Origin: Acidobacteriota bacterium
Lineage (GTDB): Bacteria > Acidobacteriota > Aminicenantia > Aminicenantales > Saccharicenantaceae
NCBI GenBank assembly: GCA_022711665.1
Contig: JAKLEN010000002.1
Span: 248,001 to 312,000 of the forward strand
Length of the DNA: 64,000 nucleotides
Direction of reading: 5' to 3'
Below, in pieces: positions 43,297 to 52,196 of this stretch. A program made the translations under genes and the position numbers. The notes under the pieces are model-generated. The model was not told where the DNA came from. It did no database searches and was given only the letters and a program-made list of their open reading frames with translations. The stretch's first letter is position 1; the number at the start of each line of letters is the position of its first letter.

Positions 43297-44186
43297 GCCC
43301 CGAACGGCTGCGCTGCGTCCTCATCACCCCGGCCCGGAACGAAGAGGCCTTTCTCGAGGGGACCATCCGGTCGGTCCTGGCCCAGACGGTCCGTCCCGAC
43401 CGCTGGATCATCGTCAGCGACGGCTCGACGGACCGGACCGACGAGATCGCCGCGGCCCACGCCGCCGCGCACGATTTCATCGAGTTCCTCCGCATGCCGG
43501 ACCATGCCGACCGGCAGTTCGCGGCCAAGGTCCACTGCTTCGAAGCCGGGTTCCGGCGGATCGCGGACTCGAGCTTCGACATCGTCGGCAACCTCGACGC
43601 CGACCTGACCTTCGAGCCCGGCTACCTCGAGTACCTGCTGGAGCAGTTCGCCCGCAACCCCCGGCTGGGGGTGGCCGGGACGCCGTTCGTGGAGGAGGGC
43701 AGCAGCTACGACTACCGCTTCACGAACATCGAGCATGTCTCGGGGGCCTGCCAGCTGTTCCGGCGCAAGTGCTTCGAGGACATCGGCGGCTACCGGCCGA
43801 TCGAAGGTGGCGGCATCGATTGGGTGGCCGTCACCTCGGCCCGCATGAAGGGCTGGCAGACCCGGACTTTCACGGACAAGGTCCTGGTCCACCATCGCAA
43901 GATGGGGACGGGCAAGGGCAACCGGATCACCGCCCTATTCCGGCAGGGCCGGCAGGATTATTACCTGGGGAACCATCCCCTCTGGGAATTCCTGCGGATG
44001 TTTTATCAGATGCGTTTCCGCCCCGCCGTCGTCGGCGGCCTGACCCTGTTCAGCGGCTATTGTCTGGCGGCTTTGGCCAGGGTCAAATCCCCCGTGCCGA
44101 AGGACCTGGCGGCCTTCATCCGCCGGGAGCAGATGCAGCGGCTCCGCTCGAAGCTCCCCATCCCCGGCCGGAAAGGGCGCGGATGA
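43293..44186 (+). CDS. Family 2 glycosyltransferase
   Basis: 297 residues. ITPARNEEAFLEGTIRSVLAQ, WIIVSDGSTDRTDEI, VGNLDADLTFEPGYLEYL (DxD) and CQLFRRKCFEDIGGYRP identify a GT-A family 2 enzyme. The C-terminus has a hydrophobic segment (VVGGLTLFSGYCLAALA), probably membrane-associated. ATG 43293 overlaps the stop of the PssDE fusion by 4 bases behind GAGGCAAGAG. Donor sugar unknown. Confidence 0.9.
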   Translation: MSPERLRCVLITPARNEEAFLEGTIRSVLAQTVRPDRWIIVSDGSTDRTDEIAAAHAAAHDFIEFLRMPDHADRQFAAKVHCFEAGFRRIADSSFDIVGNLDADLTFEPGYLEYLLEQFARNPRLGVAGTPFVEEGSSYDYRFTNIEHVSGACQLFRRKCFEDIGGYRPIEGGGIDWVAVTSARMKGWQTRTFTDKVLVHHRKMGTGKGNRITALFRQGRQDYYLGNHPLWEFLRMFYQMRFRPAVVGGLTLFSGYCLAALARVKSPVPKDLAAFIRREQMQRLRSKLPIPGRKGRG

Positions 44187-44237
44187 GGACCGGCGGGGGC
44201 CGCGGGCCCGGCCGTCCGGAGCGGTGAGGCGGCAGCC

Positions 44238-45611
44238 GTGGCACAGCTGGCGACCCTCCTCTGCGCGGGCTTCATCCTGTTAGCCTTCCGCAAGGACCTC
44301 CGGGAGCGCCCGAACGCCTCCAAGGCCCTGTGGCTCCCGTTCGTCTGGTTCGCCCTGTCGGTCGCCAAGCCCATCACCTACTGGCTCTATCCCGGCCAGT
44401 TCGTGGCCTTCAGCCAGCGGCTGGCCTTCCAGCAGCAGCGGTTCGAGATCGTCCAGAACAATCCCCACGAGAGGATCCTGCTGACGGCCCTCCTCTGCCT
44501 CGGCCTTCTGGTGCTGGTCAAGAGGAAGTCGGCCTTCGTCCTCAGGGTCCGCGACAACGCCTGGCTGTTCGTCTTTTTCCTGTACAGCTTCATCAGCATC
44601 GGCTGGGCGGACTACCAGGGGGTGGCCCTCAAGAGGTGGATCCGGGGGATCGGCGACCTGGTCATGGTCCTGGTGATCGTCTCCGAGGTCGATCCCGAGG
44701 AAGCCCTGGACACGGTCCTGCGGCGCTGCGCCATCCTCCTCATCCCCCTGTCCATCCTCCTCGCCAAGTTCTATCCCCGGATGGGCCGGATCTATACGGT
44801 CTTCGGCCGGCAGATGTGGGTCGGCGTGACGGGCCACAAAAACCAGCTGGGGCTCCTCTGCGCCTTCCTCGGCATCTTCCTGATCTGGCGGATGCTGAAA
44901 AAATGGCCGGTCCTGGACTACGTGGACGCGGCCCTGCTGGGCATCACGATGTACCTGCTGGTGAAGGCCGACAGCCAGGCGTCCATGGTCGTCCTGATCC
45001 TCGGGGCGGGCATCCTCCTGCTCCAGCGCCTGGCCAAGACCGATCCGAGGAAGATCACCAGGATCCTCATCTTCGTGCTGATCGCCGTCTTCGTCCTCCA
45101 GGCCGTCCTGATCGCCTTCGTCGGGCGGTCCCTTTCGGACATGTTCTTCACGGCCGCCGACCGGGACACCTCCCTGACGGGCCGGGTGCCTCTCTGGCGC
45201 GAGCTCCTGATCACCGGCAGCCGCCGGCCGTTCTTCGGCGCCGGGTACGCCGGTTTCTGGAGCGGCGACGCGGTCCGCGACGTCTGGCAGCGCGTCGGCT
45301 GGACGCCGACGACCGGCCACAACGGGTACATCGACACCTTCCTGGACCTGGGGATCGCCGGCCTGCTCATCATGCTCTTCTTCCTCATCCGTACCTACAG
45401 GACGATCCTGGCCTCCTACGACACGGAAGCCGGTTTCGCCCGGCTGAAGCTGTGCTTCTTCGTCATGATCCTCTTCCACAACTTCGCCGAATCCTCGCTG
45501 GGCAAGGCCAACTCGCTCCTCTGGCTGCTGGCGATGCTCTCGTCCCTGGTCTATGCCCGGCGGGCCGCTGCCTCCGGGCCCGAACAGAGCCCTTCTTCCG
45601 GGGCGGAGTGA
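44238..45611 (+). CDS. O-antigen/EPS polymerase (Wzy-like)
   Basis: 457 residues with about 12 spans. A large periplasmic loop region contains DTSLTGRVPLWREL, FFGAGYAGFWSGD and GHNGYIDTFLDLGIAGLL; the GxGxxxF and HNxY patterns are typical of Wzy/WaaL ligase-polymerases. It links flipped repeat units in the periplasm. GTG 44238 with GTGAGGCGG upstream is the best start. Wzy proteins are too divergent to assign linkage type. Confidence 0.85.
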   Translation: MAQLATLLCAGFILLAFRKDLRERPNASKALWLPFVWFALSVAKPITYWLYPGQFVAFSQRLAFQQQRFEIVQNNPHERILLTALLCLGLLVLVKRKSAFVLRVRDNAWLFVFFLYSFISIGWADYQGVALKRWIRGIGDLVMVLVIVSEVDPEEALDTVLRRCAILLIPLSILLAKFYPRMGRIYTVFGRQMWVGVTGHKNQLGLLCAFLGIFLIWRMLKKWPVLDYVDAALLGITMYLLVKADSQASMVVLILGAGILLLQRLAKTDPRKITRILIFVLIAVFVLQAVLIAFVGRSLSDMFFTAADRDTSLTGRVPLWRELLITGSRRPFFGAGYAGFWSGDAVRDVWQRVGWTPTTGHNGYIDTFLDLGIAGLLIMLFFLIRTYRTILASYDTEAGFARLKLCFFVMILFHNFAESSLGKANSLLWLLAMLSSLVYARRAAASGPEQSPSSGAE

Positions 45612-45615
45612 CCGC

Positions 45616-46851
45616 GTGACGACGTCGGGGCCGATCCCGAAGGCAGGCCGGGCCGGCGCCCGGCGCGGAGGGGGAGGTCCGGCCGTCTGCATGATCGCCT
45701 ACACGACCTACGAAAGGGACGCCCGCGTCATCCGCGAGGCGGAGGCGGCCGCCCGGAACGGCTATCGCGTCGACCTGATCACGCCGCGGCGGAAGGGCGA
45801 GCGGGCCCGGGAGACGATCAACGCCGTCAACGTCCGCCGCATCTGGCCGAGGCCCTACAAGGGCGCCGCGCCTGTCCGCTACCTGATGTCCTACGGCCTC
45901 TTCCTGCTGGGCTGCCTCGCCCGGACCGCCGTTCTCGACGTCCGGCGGCGCTACCGCGTCGTCCATGTCAACAACATGCCGGATATCCTGGTCTTCGCCG
46001 CCCTCGGGCCCAGGCTCCGGGGCGCCGGGATCATCCTTGATATCCATGACCCGGTGCCGGAAACATACGTGGCCAAGTTCGAAGGGGCCCGGCGGGGCGT
46101 CTTTTACAGGCTGCTGCTGGGCCTGGAAAGGATGTGCGCCGCCTTCGCCCATCGAGTCCTGACCGTCCACGAGCCCGTCAAGACCGACATCCTGGTCCCG
46201 GACGGCATACCGGCGGAGAAGATCACCGTCGTGGCCAACTTTCCCGACGGGGACGTCTTCCGCGTCGTCGACCCCCCCGTCCTCGACGGGCCGGTCCGGA
46301 TGATCTATTACGGGACCGTCTCGGCCAGGTTCGGCTTGACGGAGGTCCTGGAGGCCATCGCCCGGGTCCGCGGCCGGGACCGCCTGCGCCTGCGGATCGT
46401 CGGCGACGGGGACCTGGCCGGGTCCCTGAAAAGGGAGATCCGCGATCTCGGCCTGGAAGGGATCGTCGACTTCGACAACCGGTCCTATCCGCTCGGCCGG
46501 ATACCGGCCCTGGCCGGGGCTCATCATCTGGGACTGGTCCCCTACAGGCCGAGCCCGGCCACGAGGTACATGCTGCCGGTCAAGCTGCTGGAGCTGACGG
46601 CCATGGGCATCCCGGCCATCACGGTGGCCAACGTCCCCATCCGGCACTACTTTGAAGAGGGAAGCTTTTTTCTGTATGATAACGCCCGGATCGGGTCTCT
46701 GACCGAGGTCGTGGAAGGCATCCTGGACCGTCCCGCCGTCCTGGCGGAAAAGAGACGAACGATCCTGAGGAACCGGGACAAGTACCTCTGGGACGCCGAG
46801 CGCCGGAAGTACCTCGAGGTCCTCGGAGACTTGGCCGAAGGAGGACGCTGA
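45616..46851 (+). CDS. Family 4-type glycosyltransferase (GT-B)
   Basis: 411 residues. CMIAYTTYERDARVIREAEAA opens the N-terminal Rossmann domain. VVHVNNMPDILVFAALG and LDIHDPVPETY follow, and the C-terminal domain has RMIYYGTVSARFGLTEVLEAI, RIVGDGDLAGSLKR and MLPVKLLELTAMGIPAI, the EX7E-type region. It adds a sugar with retained configuration at the cytoplasmic face. GTG 45616 is preceded by GGCGGAG. The stop overlaps the next ATG (TGATG). Confidence 0.88.
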   Translation: MTTSGPIPKAGRAGARRGGGGPAVCMIAYTTYERDARVIREAEAAARNGYRVDLITPRRKGERARETINAVNVRRIWPRPYKGAAPVRYLMSYGLFLLGCLARTAVLDVRRRYRVVHVNNMPDILVFAALGPRLRGAGIILDIHDPVPETYVAKFEGARRGVFYRLLLGLERMCAAFAHRVLTVHEPVKTDILVPDGIPAEKITVVANFPDGDVFRVVDPPVLDGPVRMIYYGTVSARFGLTEVLEAIARVRGRDRLRLRIVGDGDLAGSLKREIRDLGLEGIVDFDNRSYPLGRIPALAGAHHLGLVPYRPSPATRYMLPVKLLELTAMGIPAITVANVPIRHYFEEGSFFLYDNARIGSLTEVVEGILDRPAVLAEKRRTILRNRDKYLWDAERRKYLEVLGDLAEGGR

Positions 46852-47858
46852 TGGCGGCGGTCACGTTTGGCATCGTCGGATGCGGGCGGATCGCCCAGCG
46901 GCACGCCGAGCACATCTCGAAGTGCGGCCGGCTGGGCGCCGTATGCGACATCATCCCCGAGAGGGCCCGGGCCCTGGCCGCCGCCCGCGGCGGCGTCGCC
47001 TACGAGCGGATCGAGGACATGCTCGCCGCCCAGCCCGGCCTGGACGTGGTCTCGGTCTGCACCCCCAACTGGCTGCACGCCCGCCACACCATCCTGGCCC
47101 TCGAGTCGGGCCGGCACGCCATCTGCGAAAAGCCGATGGCCTTGACCACCGGGGACTGCGACCGGATGATCGCCGCCGCCCGGGCCTCCGGCAAGAACCT
47201 CTTCATCGTCAAGCAGAACAGGTACAACCCGCCGATCGTCGCCCTCAAGAAGGTCATCGAGGAGGGCCGGCTGGGGCGGATCGTCAATGTCCAGCTCAAC
47301 TGCTTCTGGAACCGGAACAACGACTACTACCTGAGCTCCGACTGGAAGGGCAAGCGGCTCGCGGACGGCGGCACTCTCTACACGCAGTTCAGCCATTTCA
47401 TCGATCTCATCTACTGGCTGGCCGGGGACGTCGTGACCGTCCTGCCTCTGACGCGCAACCTGCTCCATCAGGGCATCATCGAGTTCGAGGACACCGGGGC
47501 CGTCGCCCTGGAATTCGCCAACGGCGCCCTGGGGACGATCAACTATACGGTCAACAGCTTCAAGAAGAACATGGAGGGCTCGGTCACGGTCTTCGGAGAG
47601 AAGGGCACGGTCAAGGTCGGGGGCCAGTACCTGAACGTCCTCGAATACCAGGCCATCGACGGCTATGAGATCAAGGACCTCCCGGAATCGCGGCCGGCGA
47701 ACGAATACGGGTTCTACCAGGGATCGATGTCCAACCACGACAAGGTCTATCAGAACGTCATCGATGTCCTGGGAGGACGGGCCCGGATCGCCACGACCGC
47801 CGAAGAGGGGAAGAAGACCGTCGAGATCATCGAGAAGATCTACCGGGCTGCCGGGTGA
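46851..47858 (+). CDS. wlbA: UDP-N-acetylglucosaminuronate 3-dehydrogenase (WlbA/WbpB-like)
   Basis: 335 residues of the Gfo/Idh/MocA family. FGIVGCGRIAQRHAEHI is the NAD-binding motif, CEKPMALT the catalytic Lys site. VKQNRYNPPIVALKK, LNCFWNRNNDYYLSS and DGGTLYTQFSHFIDLIYWL closely match WlbA. WlbA oxidises C3 of UDP-GlcNAcA so that an aminotransferase can add nitrogen there. The aminotransferase gene follows after a 210-base gap. The required UDP-GlcNAc 6-dehydrogenase is not clearly in this window. Confidence 0.85.
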   Translation: MAAVTFGIVGCGRIAQRHAEHISKCGRLGAVCDIIPERARALAAARGGVAYERIEDMLAAQPGLDVVSVCTPNWLHARHTILALESGRHAICEKPMALTTGDCDRMIAAARASGKNLFIVKQNRYNPPIVALKKVIEEGRLGRIVNVQLNCFWNRNNDYYLSSDWKGKRLADGGTLYTQFSHFIDLIYWLAGDVVTVLPLTRNLLHQGIIEFEDTGAVALEFANGALGTINYTVNSFKKNMEGSVTVFGEKGTVKVGGQYLNVLEYQAIDGYEIKDLPESRPANEYGFYQGSMSNHDKVYQNVIDVLGGRARIATTAEEGKKTVEIIEKIYRAAG

Positions 47859-47919
47859 GGAGCGGCGGGCCTTCCGGCCGGCGCTCCGCGCCGGGGACCT
47901 GACAGGGACTCCTCTTTAG

Positions 47920-47948
47920 GGGTGAGAAGAGAGCCTGTTTTATCACCC
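47920..47948 (+). terminator. Possible terminator after the wlbA-like gene
   Basis: GGGTGA (47920-47925) pairs with TCACCC (47943-47948) around a 17-base loop, followed by TTGTATT. Weak because of the large loop. Confidence 0.3.
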
Positions 47949-47976
47949 TTGTATTAGCCGCGGGGGGTGATATACA
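47949..47976 (+). promoter_or_regulatory. Promoter of the aminotransferase-to-beta-barrel operon
   Basis: TTGTAT (47949-47954), 16-base spacer, TATACA (47971-47976). It gives a leader of about 85 bases with two stem-loops. Confidence 0.55.
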
Positions 47977-47989
47977 GAGGGGTGGCATC

Positions 47990-48047
47990 TGCCCGATGCT
48001 TGTTCCGGAACAGACGGGCATAGGATTGTGTCCGGGAAGTGGACAAT
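47990..48047 (+). promoter_or_regulatory. Structured 5' leader with two inverted repeats
   Basis: TGCCCG (47990-47995) pairs with CGGGCA (48015-48020) enclosing the 12-base palindrome TGTTCCGGAACA (48001-48012). A second element, ATTGTGTCC...GGACAAT (48025-48047), follows. The Shine-Dalgarno AGGAGAG is at 48053. It may be a regulatory leader or protein-binding sites; it fits no riboswitch class that I recognise. Confidence 0.45.
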
Positions 48048-48068
48048 AGCACAGGAGAGAATGATACA

Positions 48069-49184
48069 ATGAACGTTCCCTTTGTCGACCTCAAGACGCA
48101 GTATCTCGCCCTCAAGCCCGAGATCGATCCCGCCATCCAGTCGGTCCTCGACGAAACGGCTTTCATCGGCGGCAAGCACGTCGAGGGCTTCGAGAAGGCC
48201 TACGCCGAGAAGTACGGCGTCAAGCACTGCATCAGCTGCGCCAACGGCACCGACGCCATCTACATCAGCCTCAAGGCCCTGGGCATCGGGCCGGGGGACG
48301 AGGTCATCACGGCGGCCAACAGCTTCATCGCCACCTCCGAAGCCATCAGCCAGACCGGGGCCCGTCCCGTCTTCGTGGATATCGACGGCTTCTTCCACAT
48401 CGATCCGGCTAAGATCGAGGCCAAGATCACCCCGAAGACCAAGGCCGTCATCCCGGTCCACCTTTTCGGCCAGCCGGCCGACATCCCGGCCGTCCGGGCG
48501 ATCTGCGAGAAACACCATCTTCATCTCGTCGAGGATTGCGCCCAGTCGCACTTCGCCACCTTCCAGGGGCGCAGGACTGGGACGTTCGGCATCGCCGGCA
48601 CGTTCAGCTTCTACCCTGGCAAGAACCTGGGGGCGTACGGCGACGGCGGGGCCATCGTCACGGATGACGACGCCTTCGCCCGGCAGGCCCGCCTGTTCGC
48701 CTGCCACGGTTCGCTGCAGAAGTACGTCCACGAGATCGAGGGCATCAACAGCCGCCTCGACGGCATCCAGGCCGTCGTCCTCCGGGCCAAGCTCGGGCAT
48801 ATCGAGGACTGGAACAAGGCCCGGAACGCCCACGCCCTGAGATATAGCGAGCTCCTGGCCGGGGTGGACCAGGTCCGCTGCCCCAAGCTCCGGCCGGGGA
48901 CGTTCCATATCTTCCATCTCTACGTCATCAGGGCGGAGCGCCGGGACGACCTGGCCGCCTTCCTCAAGACCAGGGGCGTGGCCACGGGCATCCACTATCC
49001 CACCGCCCTGCCGCTGCTGCCGGCCTATCGCCATCTGAGGCTTGCGGCCTCGGATTTCCCGGTCGCCGCCGAGTGCCAGGGCCAGATCCTGTCCCTGCCC
49101 ATGTATCCGGAGCTCGCGGACGAGCAGATCGCCTACGTCGCGGCCGGCATCCGGGAGTTCTATCAGGGCCAGGGACGGAGCTGA
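48069..49184 (+). CDS. wbpE: DegT/DnrJ/EryC1 sugar aminotransferase (WbpE/WlbC-like)
   Basis: 371 residues, PLP-dependent. VPFVDLKTQYLALKPEID opens it; SCANGTDAIYISLKALGIG and VEDCAQSHFATFQGRRTG bind the cofactor; the Schiff-base Lys is K185 in FSFYPGKNLGAYGDGGA. WbpE/WlbC transfers an amino group from glutamate to the 3-keto sugar made by WlbA. ATG 48069 follows AGGAGAG. Neighbours WlbA (upstream) and the WbpD-like acetyltransferase (50238) complete the order dehydrogenase, aminotransferase, acetyltransferase. Confidence 0.9.
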   Translation: MNVPFVDLKTQYLALKPEIDPAIQSVLDETAFIGGKHVEGFEKAYAEKYGVKHCISCANGTDAIYISLKALGIGPGDEVITAANSFIATSEAISQTGARPVFVDIDGFFHIDPAKIEAKITPKTKAVIPVHLFGQPADIPAVRAICEKHHLHLVEDCAQSHFATFQGRRTGTFGIAGTFSFYPGKNLGAYGDGGAIVTDDDAFARQARLFACHGSLQKYVHEIEGINSRLDGIQAVVLRAKLGHIEDWNKARNAHALRYSELLAGVDQVRCPKLRPGTFHIFHLYVIRAERRDDLAAFLKTRGVATGIHYPTALPLLPAYRHLRLAASDFPVAAECQGQILSLPMYPELADEQIAYVAAGIREFYQGQGRS

Positions 49185-49207
49185 GGAAAGAGGAGCGAGC
49201 GCCAACC

Positions 49208-50227
49208 ATGCTTAATATCGGAGTTATCGGTTTCGGCTATTGGGGGCCCAACGTGGCCCGCAACTTCCACGCCGCGGCCGGGGCGAAGCTAGTCGCCATC
49301 TGCGACTTCTCGGACAAGCGCCTGGCCCTGGCCCAGAACAACTACCCGTTCATCCAGGGGATCAAGGACCCCTATGAGCTCATCCGCTCGACGGGGATCG
49401 ACGCCGTGGCCATCGTCACGCCCGTCTTTTCCCATTACGAGCTGGCCAAGGCGGCCCTGCTGGCCGGCAAGCACATCTTCGTCGAGAAGCCCTTCACGGC
49501 GACGAGCGCCCAGGCCCGGGAGCTAATAGACCTGGCGGAACGGAAGAACCTTCGGATCATGGTCGACCACACCTTCCTCTTCACCGGGGCGGTCCGGAAG
49601 ATCAAGCAGGTCATCGATTCGGGCGAGCTGGGGAAGCTCCTTTTCTACGACTCCGTCCGGGTCAACCTGGGGCTCTTCCAGCACGACGTCAACGTCATCT
49701 GGGACCTGGCCCCCCACGACCTGTCCATCATGGCCCACGTCATCGACAAGAAGCCGCTGGCCATCGCGGCCCACGGCTCCATCCATTTCCAGGGCGGGTT
49801 CGAGGACATCGCCTATGTCGCCGTCGAGTTCGAGGGCAACGGCTTCCTGGCCCATTTCCACGTCAACTGGCTCAGCCCGGTCAAGATCCGCCAGACCCTG
49901 ATCAGCGGCGACAAGAAGATGCTCGTTTGGGACGACCTGAGCGCCGACGAGAAGGTCAAGATCTACGACCGGGGCGTCGAAGTCAAGAGCTCCAACGGGG
50001 GCAAGGACGGCATCCACGAGCTCCTGGTCAGCTACCGGTCGGGCGACGTCCACATCCCCAAGCTCGAGGCCATGGAGGCCCTCAAGGCCGAGGCCCAGTA
50101 CTTCGTCGAATGCGTCGAGAAGAACCTGCCGCCGGCCAACGGCGGCCAGGCCGGGCTCCAGGTCGTCCGCCTCCTGGAAGCCGCGGACGAGTCCCTCAAG
50201 CAGGGCGGAAAGCGGATCGTCCTGTAA
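49208..50227 (+). CDS. Gfo/Idh/MocA-family sugar oxidoreductase 2
   Basis: 339 residues. IGVIGFGYWGPNVARNFHAA is the NAD-binding motif, FVEKPFTATSAQARELIDLA the catalytic Lys region; VDHTFLFTGAVRKIKQVI and WDLAPHDLSIMAHVI follow. It differs from the WlbA-like enzyme at 46851 and has only family-level similarity. It lies between the aminotransferase and acetyltransferase genes, so it may catalyse an extra oxidation, reduction or epimerisation of the diamino-uronate, or a second sugar pathway. Confidence 0.85.
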   Translation: MLNIGVIGFGYWGPNVARNFHAAAGAKLVAICDFSDKRLALAQNNYPFIQGIKDPYELIRSTGIDAVAIVTPVFSHYELAKAALLAGKHIFVEKPFTATSAQARELIDLAERKNLRIMVDHTFLFTGAVRKIKQVIDSGELGKLLFYDSVRVNLGLFQHDVNVIWDLAPHDLSIMAHVIDKKPLAIAAHGSIHFQGGFEDIAYVAVEFEGNGFLAHFHVNWLSPVKIRQTLISGDKKMLVWDDLSADEKVKIYDRGVEVKSSNGGKDGIHELLVSYRSGDVHIPKLEAMEALKAEAQYFVECVEKNLPPANGGQAGLQVVRLLEAADESLKQGGKRIVL

Positions 50228-50237
50228 AGGAGCTTCC

Positions 50238-50717
50238 ATGGAATTCTGCCGGATAGCGCCCGACGTCAAGCTGGGACGGGACGTCAAGGTCTTCGCCTTC
50301 GTCAACCTCTACGGCTGCACGATCGGCGACAACACCAAGGTCGGCACGTTCGTCGAGATCCAGAAGAACGCCGTCGTCGGGAAGAACTGCAAGATCTCGT
50401 CGCACACTTTCATCTGCGAGGGCGTGACCATCGAGGACGACGTCTTCATCGGGCACAACGTCACCTTCATCAACGACCTCTACCCCCGCTCGACCGCCGA
50501 GGGCGGCGGGCTCCAAACGGAGGCCGACTGGAAGGTCGTGCCGACCTTCATCCGCAGGGGGGCATCCGTCGGCTCGAGCGCCACGATCCTGGCCGGCGTG
50601 ACGGTCGGCGAGGGGGCCATCGTCGGGGCCGGGTCCGTCGTCACAAGGGACGTCGCCCCCTGGACGATCGTCGCGGGCAACCCGGCCAGGGTCTTGCGCG
50701 CCATCGAGAAAAAATAG
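50238..50717 (+). CDS. wbpD: Left-handed beta-helix sugar N-acetyltransferase (WbpD/WlbB-like)
   Basis: 159 residues with hexapeptide repeats through most of the length (VKVFAFVNLYGCTIGDNTKV, KNAVVGKNCKISSHTFICEG, RRGASVGSSATILAGVTVGE). The catalytic region reads VFIGHNVTFINDLYPRS, and the end is AGNPARVLRAI. WbpD acetylates the 3-amino group of UDP-GlcNAc3NA to give UDP-GlcNAc(3NAc)A. Gene order with wlbA- and wbpE-like genes makes this assignment likely. AAGGAG precedes the ATG by six bases. Confidence 0.9.
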   Translation: MEFCRIAPDVKLGRDVKVFAFVNLYGCTIGDNTKVGTFVEIQKNAVVGKNCKISSHTFICEGVTIEDDVFIGHNVTFINDLYPRSTAEGGGLQTEADWKVVPTFIRRGASVGSSATILAGVTVGEGAIVGAGSVVTRDVAPWTIVAGNPARVLRAIEKK

Positions 50718-50753
50718 ATAATCGGAGGGCTTTTCGAAGAGGGGCTCGGGTCA

Positions 50754-52160
50754 ATGCTCAAGGAGAAGGAGACGGTCGTCCGCAGGTTCCTGATCTTCGT
50801 CGACACCTGCGTCCTCGTCCTGGCCTACCTCTCCGCCTATCTTCTGAACCGCCTCATCGGCGACTCTTCCATCCCGCTCCTGCGGTTCTGGCTGGCGCTC
50901 GTCTTCGCCGTCCCCTACTGGTGCCTGGCCCTCTACGCGAACGGCATGTACCAGTCCATGAGGACGCGGACCTACCTGGAGATCCTCTGGGCCGTGGTCA
51001 AGGCCGCGGCGCTGACCTTCCTGCTCATGGGGACCTTCATCTTCCTGCTCAAGCTGACCTTCATGAGCCGGCTGTTCTTCATCCTGTTCATGGGCTTCAG
51101 CTTCCTGTTCATCTGGCTCGAAAAGACCGCCATCTTCATGAGCTCCCACTACGTCCGCCGCCAGGGGCTCAACACCCGGCGGCTGCTCATCGTCGGGACG
51201 GGCAACCGGGCCCGCGAGTTCATCAAGAAGGTCGATCAGCACCCCGAGTGGGGCTTCGAGCTCCTCGGGGCCATCGACGACGAGCCCGGCCGCGGCGTCC
51301 ACCGCGTCGGCCGGCTCGACGTCATCGGCGTTCTCGACGACATCCCCGGGATCTTCCACCGCGACGCCGTCGACGAGGTCATCTTCGTCGTCCCCCGCTC
51401 GCGCCTGAACGCCCTGCAGGGCGCCATCGACGATTGCGAGACCGAGGGGGTCGTGGTGACCATCGCCGTCGACCTCTTCGACACCAAGCTGGCACGGGCC
51501 TCCGTCGCCGAGCTCGACGGCCAGCCGCTCCTGCACTTCAAGACGACCCACGCCAAGGAGTGGGAGCTGCTGGTCAAGAGGATATTCGACTTCGCCTCGT
51601 CCGGCCTGGGCATCGTCGCCCTTCTGCCCCTGTTCCTGCTGATGTCGGTCCTCATCAAGGTGACGTCGAAGGGCCCAGTGTTCTTCAAGCAGAACCGGCT
51701 GGGGCTGGCCGGCCGGCGGTTCACGCTCTACAAGTTCCGGACCATGAAGCAGGGCGCCCAGGCCGTCCTGTCCGACGTCGCCGACCTGCAGGCCATGACC
51801 ACGCCGGAGTTCCGGGAGAAGAAGACCCAGTGGATCACGCCCATCGGGCGGTTCATGAGGAAATTCAGCATCGACGAGCTGCCCCAGCTCTTCAACGTCT
51901 TCATCGGCCACATGAGCATCGTCGGCCCGCGGCCGACGGTCCCCGACGAGGTCGAGAAGTACAAGGATTGGCAGAGGCGGCGGTTCTCGATGAAGCCCGG
52001 CATCACCTGCCTCTGGCAGGTCAACGGCCGGAACAACATCGCCTTCGAGGACTGGATGAAGCTCGATCTCGAGTATCTCGACAACTGGTCGCTCTGGCTG
52101 GACGCCAAGATCCTGATGAAGACGGTGCCGGTCGTCCTGTTCGGCATCGGGGCGTACTAG
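50754..52160 (+). CDS. Polyprenyl-phosphate sugar-1-phosphate transferase (WbaP/CpsE family)
   Basis: 468 residues. Four or five N-terminal spans (to about 125), a nucleotide-binding-like domain with LLIVGTGNRAREFIKKV, then the catalytic domain from KRIFDFASSGLGIVALLPLF, with GPVFFKQNRLGLAGRRFTLYKFRTMK and SIDELPQLFNVFIGHMSIVGPRP. It transfers the first sugar-1-phosphate to undecaprenyl phosphate and so starts the repeat unit. Which sugar is not evident. It heads the export block with the beta-barrel gene following. Confidence 0.93.
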   Translation: MLKEKETVVRRFLIFVDTCVLVLAYLSAYLLNRLIGDSSIPLLRFWLALVFAVPYWCLALYANGMYQSMRTRTYLEILWAVVKAAALTFLLMGTFIFLLKLTFMSRLFFILFMGFSFLFIWLEKTAIFMSSHYVRRQGLNTRRLLIVGTGNRAREFIKKVDQHPEWGFELLGAIDDEPGRGVHRVGRLDVIGVLDDIPGIFHRDAVDEVIFVVPRSRLNALQGAIDDCETEGVVVTIAVDLFDTKLARASVAELDGQPLLHFKTTHAKEWELLVKRIFDFASSGLGIVALLPLFLLMSVLIKVTSKGPVFFKQNRLGLAGRRFTLYKFRTMKQGAQAVLSDVADLQAMTTPEFREKKTQWITPIGRFMRKFSIDELPQLFNVFIGHMSIVGPRPTVPDEVEKYKDWQRRRFSMKPGITCLWQVNGRNNIAFEDWMKLDLEYLDNWSLWLDAKILMKTVPVVLFGIGAY

Positions 52161-52196
52161 GGGCGCGGCCGGTCCGGGGAAGCTGGCGGAGCCGGG

